NCBI GenBank assembly: GCA_035771175.1
Contig: CM069590.1
Coordinates: 29,402,821 to 29,466,820 of the forward strand
Direction of reading: 5' to 3'
Origin: Paratinospora sagittata
Taxonomy: Eukaryota; Streptophyta; Magnoliopsida; Ranunculales; Menispermaceae
Length of the DNA: 64,000 nucleotides
Positions 37,734 to 49,612 of this stretch are shown piece after piece. Position numbers and translations under genes: made by a program. Within the stretch, counting starts at the first letter, position 1; every line of letters begins with the position of its first letter. Below the pieces are notes generated by a model. That model ran no database searches. It saw only the letters and a list, made by a program, of their open reading frames with translations, and had not been told where the DNA came from.

Positions 37734-39122
37734 GGCTTCGAATTGAATCAAAATTGCAATCTGTCTTGATGTTCAGCTGGTTCTTCATTTTAACCCTTGT
37801 GTGCTAAGATTTGCAGAGGCTATCCATTGTTTAAAACTCTAAGTATATGAAGTGGCCTCGGTAAGATAACACATCAAAAAGGAACACATCACCTGTTTTG
37901 CGTCAAGAACACATCAAACAATAGCTTTTGAATTCTACAAAGATCAAGCTCGAAGAACGAAGACATATGTCATGTCTAATGCATTAGTTTGATCTCTGGT
38001 GTGTAGGGTAACCCCTCGATCAATCTCAGCACTAAAACTCTGAAAATTTCAAAGTCTTCAAAATCACTTTCGATATAGTATTTTATTTTGAAAAAAATGT
38101 TTTCTAAAAGGTTTTAATCATAATTTTAATGAGTTTTGAATTATTTAAAAGTGTTTAATCTTATATCAAAGTGTTTTGAGTCAATGAAATGGTTCTTTAG
38201 TGTCAAAATATTAATTTTTCAAAAATAAGGCAATGATTCTTGCCTTTGCAAAAAAAGGCTTCGAATTGAATCAAAATTGCAATCTGCCTTGATGTTCAGC
38301 TAGGTTCTTCATTTTATCCCTTGTGTGCTAAGATTTGCAGAGGCTATCCCTTGTTTAAAACTCTAAGTATATGAAGTGGTCTCGGTAAGATAACACATCA
38401 AAAAGGAACACATCACCTGTTTTGCCTCAAGAACACATCAAACAACAGCTTTCGAATTCTATAAAGATCAAGCTCGAAGAACGAAGACATATCTCATGTT
38501 TAACGCATTAGTTTGATCCCTGGTGTGTAGGGTAACCCCTCGATCAATCTTAGCACTAAAACTATGAAAATTGCAAAGACTTCAAAATCACTTTCGATAT
38601 AGTATTTCAATTTGAAAAAAATGTTTTTCGAAAGGTTTTAATCATAATTTTAATGAGTTTTGAATTATTTAAAAGTGTTTATTCTTGTATCAAAGTGTTT
38701 TGAGTCAATGAAATGGTTCTTTAGTGTCAAAATATTAATGTTTCAAAAATAAGGCTATCCGGCAATTGGCACGTCTTAGACTAAAATCTTATATTTCTAA
38801 CGAGAAAAATGTGGGCACTTCTGCTTGCTCGATTTTTCTATTCCTTCACAGTTTTGCCAGGTTATCTTAATCGAAATATTCTCTAGTAACACCTAGATGA
38901 TTCCCATTGTCTCGCACGCCCAAAAAACTTTAGATTGAACAATGTTTTGAATTCAAATCATTTTGTAGTACTCTTGCTCTTTAACCTTCAACTTCAAATT
39001 TTATAAAACACTCATTCTCTGATTTTCAAAAATACAAAACGCACGATATTTGCAAGTTATATTGAGGCTTTCGAAGAGTTTTTCAAGAGAAGAAAGTAAT
39101 GATTCTTGCCTTTGCAAAAAAA
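37734..39122 (+). repeat. Short-B/C dimer, copy 2 (units 46-47, 1389 bp)
   Basis: Unit 46 (37734-38256, 523 bp) has the deletion junction at 38231/38232, with CAGCTGGTTC, GTGGCCTCGG and TTCTAAAAGG. Unit 47 (38257-39122) shares all the private markers of unit 45. The front of unit 46 resembles unit 48 rather than unit 44, so the repeat frame of the exchange lies inside a short unit. Confidence 0.94.
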
Positions 39123-41716
39123 GGCTTCGAATTGAATCAAAATTGCAATCTGTCTTGATGTTCAGCTGGTTCTTCATTTTAACCCTTGTGTGCTAAGATT
39201 TGCAGAGGCTATCCATTGTTTAAAACTCTAAGTATATGAAGTGGCCTCGGTAAGATAACACATCAAAAAGGAACACATCACCTGTTTTGCGTCAAGAACA
39301 CATCAAACAATAGCTTTCGAATTCTACAAAGATCAAGCTCGAAGAACGAAGACATATGTCATGTCTAATGCATTAGTTTGATCTCTGGTGTGTAGGGTAA
39401 CCCCTCGATCAATCTCAGCACTAAAACTCTGAAAATTTCAAAGTCTTCAAAATCACTTTCGATATAGTATTTTATTTTGAAAAAAATGTTTTCTGAAAGG
39501 TTTTAATCATAATTTTAATGAGTTTTGAATTATTTAAAAGTGTTTAATCTTATATCAAAGTGTTTTGAGTCAATGAAATGCTTCTTTAGTGTCAAAATAT
39601 TAACTTTTCAAAAATAAGGCTATCCACCAATTTGCACGTCTTAGACTAAAATCTGATATTTCTAACGAGAAAAATGTGGGCACTTCTGCTTGCTCGATTT
39701 TTCTATTCCTTCACAGTTTTGCCAGGTTATCTTAATTGAAATATTCTCTAGTAACACCTAGATGATTCCCATTGACTCGCACGCCCAAAAAACTTTAGAT
39801 TGAACAATGTTTTGAATTCAAATCATTTTGTAGTACTCTTGCTCTTTAACCTTCAACTTCAAGTTTTATAAAACACTCATTCTCTGATTTTCAAAAATAC
39901 AACACGCACGATATTTGCAAGTTAGATTGAGCTTTTCGAAGTGTTTTTCAAGAGAAGAAAGTAATGATTCTTGCCTTTGCAAAAAAAGGCTTCGAATTGA
40001 ATCAAAATTGCAATCTGCCCTGATGTTCAGCTAGGTTCTTCATTTTATCCCTTGTGCTTAATTTGCAGAAGCTATCCCTTGTTTAAAACTCTAAGTATAT
40101 GAAGTGGTCTCGGTAAGATAACACATCAAAAAGGAACACATCACCTGTTTTGCATCAAGAACACATCAAACAACAACTTTCGAATTCTACAAAGATCAAG
40201 CTCGAAGAACGAAGACATATCTCATGTTTAACGCATTAGTTTGATCTCTGGTGTGTAGGGTAACCCCTCGATCAATCTTAGCACTAAAACTCTGAAAATT
40301 GCAAAGTCTTCAAAATCACTTTCGATATAGTATTTCAATTTGACAAAAATGTTTTCCGAAAGGTTTTTAATCATAATTTTAATGAGTTTTGAATTATTTA
40401 AAAGTGTTTATTCTTGTATCAAAGTGTTTTGAGTCAATGAAATGGTTCTTTAGTGTCAAAATATTAATGTTTCAAAAATAAGGCTATCCAGCAATTGGCA
40501 CGTCTTAGACTAAAATCTTATATTTCTAACGAGAAAAATGTGGGCACTTCTGCTTGCTCGATTTTTCTATTCCTTCACAGTTTTGCCAGGTTATCTTAAT
40601 CGAAATATTCTCTAGTAACACCTAGATGATTCCCATTGTCTCGCACGCCCAAAAAACTTTAGATTGAACAATGTTTTGAATTCAAATCATTTTGTAGTAC
40701 TCTTGCTCTTTAACCTTCAACTTCAAATTTTATAAAACACTCATTCTTTGATTTTCAAAAATACAACACGCACGATATTTGCAAGTTATATTGAGCTTTT
40801 CGAAGAGTTTTTTAAGAGAAGAAAGTAATGATTCTTGCCTTTGCAAAACAAGGCTTCGAATTGAATCAAAATTGCAATCTGTCGTGATGTTCAGCTAGTT
40901 CTTCATTTTAACCCTTGTGTGCTAAGATTTACAGAGGCTATCCATTGTTTAAAACTCTAAGTATATGAAGTGGCCTCTGTAAGATAACACATCAAAAAGG
41001 AACACATCACCTGTTTTGCGTCAAGAACACATCAAACAATAGCTTTCGAATTCTACAAAGATCAAGCTCGAAGAACGAAGACATATGTCATGTCTAATGC
41101 ATTAGTTTGATCTCTGGTGTGTAGGGTAACCCCTCGATCAATCTCAGCACTAAAACTCTGAAAATTTCAAAGTCTTCAAAATCACTTTCGATATAGTATT
41201 TTATTTTGAAAAAAATGTTTTCTGAAAGGTTTTAATCATAATTTTAATGAGTTTTGAATTATTTAAAAGTGTTTAATCTTATATCACAGTGTTTTGAGTC
41301 AATGAAATGGTTCTTTAGTGTCAAAATATTAATTTTTCAAAAATAAGGCTATCCAGCAATTTGCACGTCTTAGACTAAAATCTGATATTTCTAACGAGAA
41401 AAATGTGGGCACTTCTGCTTGCTCGATTTTTCTATTCCTTCACAGTTTTGCCAGGTTATCTTAATTGAAATATTCTCTAGTAACACCTAGATGATTTCCA
41501 TTGTCTCGTACGCCCAAAAAACTTTAGATTGAACAATGTTTTGAATTCAAATCATTTTGTAGTACTCTTGCTCTTTAACCTCCAACTTCAAGTTTTATAA
41601 AACACTCATTCTCTGATTTTCAAAAATACAACACGCACGATATTTGCAAGTTAGATTGAGCTTTTCGAAGTGTTTTTCAAGAGAAGAAAGTAATGATTCT
41701 TGCCTTTGCAAAAAAA
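39123..41716 (+). repeat. Satellite units 48-50 (B, C, B)
   Basis: Unit starts are 39123, 39988 and 40852. Unit 48 shares CAGCTGGTTC with unit 7. Unit 49 shares GCAGAAGC and GGTTTTTAATC with units 6, 8 and 11, and has a private 3 bp loss near 40055 (TTGTGCTTAATTTGC). Unit 50 is class B with CTCGTACGCCC near 41506, a CpG-site change. Confidence 0.9.
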
Positions 41717-44315
41717 GGCTTCGAATTGAATCAAAATTGCAATCTGCCCTGATGTTCAGCTAGGTTCTTCATTTTATCCCTTGTGTGCTAAGATTTGCAG
41801 AGGCTATCCCTTGTTTAAAACTCTAAGTATATGAAGTGGTCTCGGTAAGATAACACATCAAAAAGGAACACATCACCTGTTTTGCATCAAGAACACATCA
41901 AACAACAACTTTCGAATTCTACAAAGATCAAGCTCGAAGAACGAAGACATATCTCATGTTTAACGCATTAGTTTGATCTCTGGTGTGTAGGGTAACCCCT
42001 CGATCAATCTTAGCACTAAAACTCTAAAAATTGCAAAGTCTTCAAAATCACTTTCGATATAGTATTTCAATTTGACAAAAATGTTTTCCGAAAGGTTTTA
42101 ATCAAAATTTTAATGAGTTTTGAATTATTTAAAAGTGTTTATTCTTGTATCAAAGTGTTTTGAGTCAATGAAATGGTTCTTTAGTGTCAAAATATTAATG
42201 TTTCAAAAATAAGGCTATCCTGCAATTGGCACGGCTTAGACTAAAATTTAATATTTCTAACGAGAAAAATGTGGGTACTTCTGCTTGCTCGATTTTTCTA
42301 TTCCTTCCCAGTTTTGCAAGGTTATCTTAATTGAAATATTCTCTAGTAACACCTAGATGATTCCCATTGTCTCTCGCGCCCAAAAAACTTTAGATTGAAC
42401 AATGTTTTGAATTCAAATCATTTTGTAGTACTCTTGCTCTTTAACCTTCAACTTCAAATTTTATAAAACACTCATTCTCTGATTTTCAAAAATACAACAC
42501 GCACGATATTTTTCAAGTTAGATTGAGCTTTTCGAAGAGTTTTTCAAGAGAAGAAAGTAATGATTCTTGCCTTTGCAAAAAAAGGGTTCGAATTGAATCA
42601 AAATTGCAATCTGTCTTGATGTTCAGCTAGTTCTTCATTTTAACCCTTGTGTGCTAAGATTTGCAGAGGCTATCCATTGTTTAAAACTCTAAGTATATGA
42701 AGTGGTCTCGGTAAGATAACACATCAAAAAGGAACACATCACCTGTTTTGCGTCAAGAACACATCAAACAATAGCTTTCGAATTCTACAAAGATCAAGCT
42801 CGAAGAACGAAGACATATGTCATGTCTAATGCATTAGTTTGATCTCTGGTGTGTAGGTAACCCCTCGATCAATCTCAGCACTAAAACTCTGAAAATTTCA
42901 ATGTCTTCAAAATCACTTTCGATATAGTATTTTATTTTGAAAAAAATGTTTTCTGAAAGGTTTTAATCATAATTTTAATGAGTTTTGAATTATTTAAAAG
43001 TGTTTAATCTTATATCAAAGTGTTTTGAGTCAATGAAATGGTTCTTTAGTGTCAAAATATTAATTTTTCAAAAATAAGGCTATCCAGCAATTTGCACGTC
43101 TTAGACTAAAATCTGATATTTCTAACGAGAAAAATGTGGGCACTTCTGCTTGCTCGATTTTTCTATTCCTTCACAGTTTTGCCAGGTTATCTTAATTGAA
43201 ATATTCTCTAGTAACACCTAGATGATTCCCATTGTCTTGCACGCCCAAAAAACTTTAGATTGAACAATGTTTTGAATTTAAACCATTTTGTAGTACTCTT
43301 GCTCTTTAACCTTCAACTTCAAATTTTATAAAACACTCATTCTCTGATTTTCAAAAATACAACACGCACGATTTTTGCAAGTTAGATTGAGCTTTTCAAA
43401 GAGTTTTTCAAGTGAAGAAAGAAATGATTCTTGGATTTGCAACAAAAGGCTTCGAATTGAATCTAAATTGCAATCTGTCTTGATGTTCAGCTAGTTCTTC
43501 ATTTTATCCCATGTGTGCTAAGATTTGCAGAGGCTATCCATTGTTTAAAACTCTAAGCATCTGAAGTGGTCTCGGTAAGATAACACATGAAAAAGGAACA
43601 CATCACCTGTTTTGCATCAAGAACACATCAAACAATATAGCTTTCCAATTCTACAAAGATCAAGCTCGAAGAACGAAGACATATCTCATGTCTAATGCAT
43701 TAGTTTGATCTCTGGTGTGTAGGGTAACCCCTCGATCAATCTCAGCACTAAAACTCTGAAAATTGCAAAGTCTTCAAAATCACTTTCGATATAGTATTTC
43801 GTTTTGAAAAAAATGTTTTCCGAAAGGTTTTAATCATAATTTTAATGAGTTTTGAATTATTTAAAAGTGTTTAATCTTATATCAAAGTGTTTTGCGTCAA
43901 TGAAATGGTTCTTTATTGTCAAAATATTAATTTTTCAAAAATAAGGCTATCCAGCAATTTGCACGTCTTATACTAAAATATGATATTTCTAACGAGAAAA
44001 ATGTGGGCACTTCTGCTTGCTCGATTTTTCTATTCCTTCACAGTTTTGCAAGGTTATCTTAATTGAAATATTCTCTAGTAACACCTAGATGATTCCCATT
44101 GTCTCGCGCGCCCAAAAAACTTTAGATTGAACAATGTTTTGAATTCAAATCAGTTTGTAGTACTCTTGCTCTTTAACCTTCAACTTCAAATTTTATAAAA
44201 CACTCATTCTCTGATTTTCAAAAATACAACACGCACGATATTTTTCAAGTTAGATTGAGCTTTTCGAAGAGTTTTTCAAGAGAAGAAAGTAATGATTCTT
44301 GCCTTTGCAAAAAAA
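41717..44315 (+). repeat. C-B-A trimer, copy 1 (units 51-53, 2599 bp)
   Basis: Unit 51 (41717-42583) is class C with private TATCCTGCAATTGG, CACGGCTTAG, TTCCCAG and GTCTCTCGCGCCC. Unit 52 (42584-43447) is class B and starts AAGGGTTCG. Unit 53 (43448-44315) is class A with TTGCAACAAAAGG, CCCATGTGTGC and CTTTCCAATTC. The C-B-A order repeats twice more directly downstream. Confidence 0.94.
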
Positions 44316-47013
44316 GGCTTTGAATTGAATCAAAATTGCAATCTGTCTTGATGTTCAGCTAGTTCTTCATTTTAACCCTTGTGTGCTAAGATTTGCAGAG
44401 GCTATCCATTGTTTAATACTCTAAGTATATGAAGTGGTCTCGGTAAGATAACACATCAAAAAGGAACACATCACCTGTTTTGCATCAAGAACACATCAAA
44501 CAACATTTTTCGAATTCTACAAAGATCAAGCTCGAAGAACGAAGACATATCTCATGTTTAACGCATTAGTTTGATCTCTGGTGTGTAGGGTAACCCCTCG
44601 ATCAATCTTAGCACTAAAACTCTAAAAATTGCAAAGTCTTCAAAATCACTTTCGATATAGTATTTCAATTTGACAAAAATGTTTTCCGAAAGGTTTTAAT
44701 CAAAATTTTAATGAGTTTTGAATTATTTAAAAGTGTTTATTCTTGTATCAAAGTGTTTTGAGTCAATGAAATGGTTCTTTAGTGTCAAAATATTAATGTT
44801 TCAAAAATAAGGCTATCCTGCAATTGGCACGGCTTAGACTAAAATTTAATATTTCTAACGAGAAAAATGTGGGTACTTCTGCTTGCTCGATTTTTCTATT
44901 CCTTCCCAGTTTTGCAAGGTTATCTTAATTGAAATATTCTCTAGTAACACCTAGATGATTCCCATTGTCTCTCGCGCCCAAAAAACTTTAGATTGAACAA
45001 TGTTTTGAATTCAAATCATTTTGTAGTACTCTTGCTCTTTAACCTTCAACTTCAAATTTTATAAAACACTCATTCTCTGATTTTCAAAAATACAACACGC
45101 ACGATATTTTTCAAGTTAGATTGAGCTTTTCGAAGAGTTTTTCAAGAGAAGAAAGTAATGATTCTTGCCTTTGCAAAAAAAGGCTTCGAATTGAATCAAA
45201 ATTGCAATCTGTCTTGATGTTCAGCTAGTTCTTCATTTTAACCCTTGTGTGCTAAGATTTGCAGAGGCTATCCATTGTTTAAAACTCTAAGTATATGAAG
45301 TGGTCTCGGTAAGATAACACATCAAAAAGGAACACATCACCTGTTTTGCGTCAAGAACACATCAAACAATAGCTTTCGAATTCTACAAAGATCAAGCTCG
45401 AAGAACGAAGACATATGTCATGTCTAATGCATTAGTTTGATCTCTGGTGTGTAGGGTAACCCCTCGATCAATCTCAGCACTAAAACTCTGAAAATTTCAA
45501 AGTCTTCAAAATCACTTTCGATATAGTATTTTATTTTGAAAAAAATGTTTTCTGTAAGGTTTTAATCATAATTTTAATGAGTTTTGAATTATTTAAAAGT
45601 GTTTAATCTTATATCAAAGTGTTTTGAGTCAATGAAATGGTTCTTTAGTGTCAAAATATTAATTTTTCAAAAATAAGGCTATCCAGCAATTTGCACGTCT
45701 TAGACTAAAATCTGATATTTCTAACGAGAAAAATGTGGGCACTTCTGCTTGCTCGATTTTTCTATTCCTTCACAGTTTTGCCAGGTTATCTTAATTGAAA
45801 TTTTCTCTAGTAACACCTAGATGATTCCCATTGTCTTGCACGCCCAAAAAACTTTAGATTGAACAATGTTTTGAATTTAAACCATTTTGTAGTACTCTTG
45901 CTCTTTAACCTTCAACTTCAAATTTTATAAAACACTCATTCTCTGATTTTCAAAAATACAACACGCACGATATTTGCAAGTTAGATTGAGCTTTTCAAAG
46001 AGTTTTTCAAGTGAAGAAAGAAATGATTCTTGGATTTGCAACAAAAGGCTTCGAATTGAATCTAAATTGCAATCTGTCTTGATGTTCAGCTAGTTCTTCA
46101 TTTTATCCCATGTGTGCTAAGATTTGCAGAGGCTATCCATTGTTTAAAACTCTAAGCATCTGGAGTGGTCTCGGTAAGATAACACATGAAAAAGGAACAC
46201 ATCACCTGTTTTGCATCAAGAACACATCAAACAATATAGCTTTCCAATTCTACAAAGATCAAGCTCGAAGAACGAAGACATATCTCATGTCTAATGCATT
46301 AGTTTGATCTCTGGTGTGTAGGGTAACCCCTCGATCAATCTCAGCACTAAAACTCTGAAAATTGCAAAGTCTTCAAAATCACTTTCGATATAGTATTTCG
46401 TTTTGAAAAAAATGTTTTCCGAAAGGTTTTAATCATAATTTTAATGAGTTTTGAATTATTTAAAAGTGTTTAATCTTATATCAAAGTGTTTTGTGTCAAT
46501 GAAATGGTTCTTTAGTGTCAAAATATTAATTTTTCAAAAATAAGGCTATCCAGCAATTTGCACGTCTTAGACTAAAATATGATAATTCTAACGAGAAAAA
46601 TGTGGGCACTTCTGCTTGCTCGATTTTTCTATTCCTTCACAGTTTTGCCAAGTTATCTTAATTGAAATATTCTCTAGTAACGCCTAGAAGATTCCCATTG
46701 TCTCGCACACCCAAAAAACTTTAGATTGAACAATGTTTTGAATTCAAATCATTTTGTAGTACTCTTGCTCTTTAACCTTCAACTTCAAATTTTATAAAAC
46801 ACTCATTCTATGATTTTCAAAAATACAACACGCACGATATTTTTCAAGTTAGATTGTAGTACTCTTGCTCTTTAACCTTCAACTTCAAATTTTATAAAAC
46901 ACTCATTCTCTGATTTTCAAAAATACAACACGCACGATATTTGCAAGTTAGATTGAGCTTTTCGAAGTGTTTTTCAAGAGAAGAAAGTAATGATTCTTGC
47001 CTTTGCAAAAAAA
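44316..47013 (+). repeat. C-B-A trimer, copy 2 (units 54-56, 2698 bp)
   Basis: Units 54 (44316-45181), 55 (45182-46046) and 56 (46047-47013) share the private markers of units 51-53. Starts are 2598-2599 bp apart. The extra 100 bp in this copy is the internal duplication in unit 56. A 65 codon open frame at 46110-46307 begins at the ATG created by CCCATGTGTGC in this class A unit; it is not a credible gene. Confidence 0.94.
46754..46953 (+). repeat. 100 bp tandem duplication inside unit 56
   Basis: The segment starting TTGTAGTACTC at 46754 is repeated at 46854, making unit 56 967 bp long. The two halves are not identical. The first has ATTCTATG and ATATTTTTCAAG, the second ATTCTCTG and ATATTTGCAAG. 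Those are markers of different unit types, so the duplication joins two different parental units rather than copying one locally. The junction AGATTG/TAGTACTC shows a TTG microhomology. Confidence 0.95.
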
Positions 47014-49612
47014 GGCTTCGAATTGAATCAAAATTGCAATCTGCCCTAATGTTCAGCTAGGTTCTTCATTTTATCCCTTGAGTGCTAAGATTTGCAGAGG
47101 CTATCCCTTGTTTAAAACTCTAAGTATATGAAGTGGTCTCGGTAAGATAACACATCAAAAAGGAACACATCACCTGTTTTGCATCAAGAACACATCAAAC
47201 AACAACTTTCGAATTCTACAAAGATCAATCTCGAAGAACGAAGACATATCTCATGTTTAACGCATTAGTTTGATCTCTGGTGTGTAGGGTAACCCCTCGA
47301 TCAATCTTAGCACTAAAACTCTGAAAATTGCAAAGTCTTCAAAATCACTTTCGATATAGTATTTCAATTTGACAAAAATGTTTTCCGAAAGGTTTTAATC
47401 ATAATTTTAATGAGTTTTGAATTATTTAAAAGTGTTTATTCTTGTATCAAAGTGTTTTGAGTCAATGAAATGGTTCTTTAGTGTCAAAATATTAATGTTT
47501 CAAAAATAAGGCTATCCAGCAATTGGCACGTCTTAGACTAAAATTTAATATTTCTAACGAGAAAAATGTGGGTACTTCTGCTTGCTCGATTTTTCTATTC
47601 CTTCATAGTTTTGCAAGGTTATCTTAATTGAAATATTCTCTAGTAACACCTAGATGATTCCCATTATCTCGCACGCCCAAAAAACTTTAGATTGAACAAT
47701 GTTTTGAATTCAAATCATTTTGTAGTACTCTTGCTCTTTAACCTTCAACTTCAAATTTTATAAAACACTCATTCTCTGATTTTCAAAAATACAACACGCA
47801 CGATATTTGCAAGTTATATTGAGCTTTTCGAAGAGTTTTTCAAGAGAAGAAAGTAATGATTCTTGCCTTTGCAAAAAAAGGCTTCGAATTGAATCAAAAT
47901 TGCAATCTGTCTTGATGTTCAGCTAGTTCTTCATTTTAACCCTTGTGTGCTAAGATTTGCAGAGGCTATCCATTGTTTAAAACTCTAAGTATATGAAGTG
48001 GTCTCGGTAAGATAACACGTCAAAAAGGAACACATCACCTGTTTTGCGTCAAGAACACATCAAACAATAGCTTTCGAATTCTACAAAGATCAAGCTCGAA
48101 GAACGAAGACATATGTCATGTCTAATGCATTAGTTTGATCTCTGGTGTGTAGGGTAACCCCTCGATCAATCTCAGCACTAAAACTCTGAAAATTTCAAAG
48201 TCTTCAAAATCACTTTCGATATAGTATTTTATTTTGAAAAAAATGTTTTCTGAAAGGTTTTAATCATAATTTTAATGAGTTTTGAATTATTTAAAAGTGT
48301 TTATTCTTGTATCAAAGTGTTTTGAGTCAATGAAATGGTTCTTTAGTGTCAAAATATTAATTTTTCAAAAATAAGGCTATCCGGCAATTTGCACGTCTTA
48401 GACTAAAATCTGATATTTCTAACGAGAAAAATGTGGGCACTTCTGCTTGCTCGATTTTTCTATTCCTTCACAGTTTTGCAAGGTTATCTTAATTGAAATA
48501 TTCTCTAGTAACACCTAGATGATTCCCATTGTCTCGCGCGCCCAAAAAACTTTAGATTGAACAATGTTTTGAATTCAAATCATTTTGTAGTACTCTTGCT
48601 CTTTAACCTTCAACTTCAAATTTTATAAAACACTCATTCTCTGATTTCCAAAAATACAACACGCACGATATTTTTCAAGTTAGATTGAGCTTTTCAAAGA
48701 GTTTTTCAAGTGAAGAAAGAAATGATTCTTGGATTTGCAACAAAAGGCTTCGAATTGAATCAAAATTGCAATCTGTCTTGATGTTCAGCTAGTTCTTCAT
48801 TTTATCCCATGTGTGCTAAGATTTGCAGAGGCTATCCATTGTTTAAAACTCTAAGCATCTGAAGTGGTCTCGGTAAGATAACACATGAAAAAGGAACACA
48901 TCACCTGTTTTGCGTCAAGAACACATCAAACAATATAGCTTTCGAATTCTACAAAGATCAAGCTCGAAGAACGAAGACATATCTCATGTCTAATGCATTA
49001 GTTTGATCTCTGGTGTGTAGGGTAACCCCTCGATCAATCTCAGCACTAAAACTCTGAAAATTGCAAAGTCTTCAAAATCACTTTCGATATAGTATTTCAT
49101 TTTTAAAAAAATGTTTTCTGAAAGGTTTTAATCATAATTTTAATGAGTTTTGAAATATTTAAAAGTGTTTAATCTTATATCAAAGTGTTTTGAGTCAATG
49201 AAATGGTTCTTTAGTGTCAAAATATTAATGTTTCAAAAATAAGGCTATCCAGCAATTGGCACGTCTTAGACTAAAATCTGATATTTCTAACGAGAAAAAT
49301 GTGGGCACTTCTGCTTGCTCGAATTTTCTATTCCTTCGCAGTTTTGCCAAGTTATCTTAATTGAAATATTCTATAGTAACACCTAGATGATTCCCATTGT
49401 CTCGCACGCCCAAAAAACTTTAGATTGAACAATGTTTTGAATTCAAATCATTTTGTAGTACTCTTGCTCTTTAACCTTCAACTTCAAATTTTATAAAACA
49501 CTTATTCTCTGATTTTCAAAAACACAACACGCACGATATTTCCAAGTTAGAATGAGCTTTTCGAAGAGTTTTTCAAGAGAAGAAAGTAATGATTCTTGCC
49601 GTTGCAAAAAAA
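47014..49612 (+). repeat. C-B-A trimer, copy 3 (units 57-59, 2599 bp)
   Basis: Units 57 (47014-47879, C), 58 (47880-48745, B) and 59 (48746-49612, A). This copy is closer to the one at 53078-55676 than to its upstream neighbours. Shared markers include CATTATCTCGCACG in 57 and 64, ACACGTCAAAAAGG in 58 and 65, and TTTGAAATATTTAAAAG in 59 and 66, at a 6064 bp offset. Confidence 0.93.

Noticed and set aside
46110..46307. 65 codon open frame with an ATG in class A unit 56
   Set aside because: The ATG comes from CCCATGTGTGC, common to right-array class A units, but most of those close the frame with TGA at AGCATCTGAAG. Here a single change to CTGGAG opens it. Chance opening.
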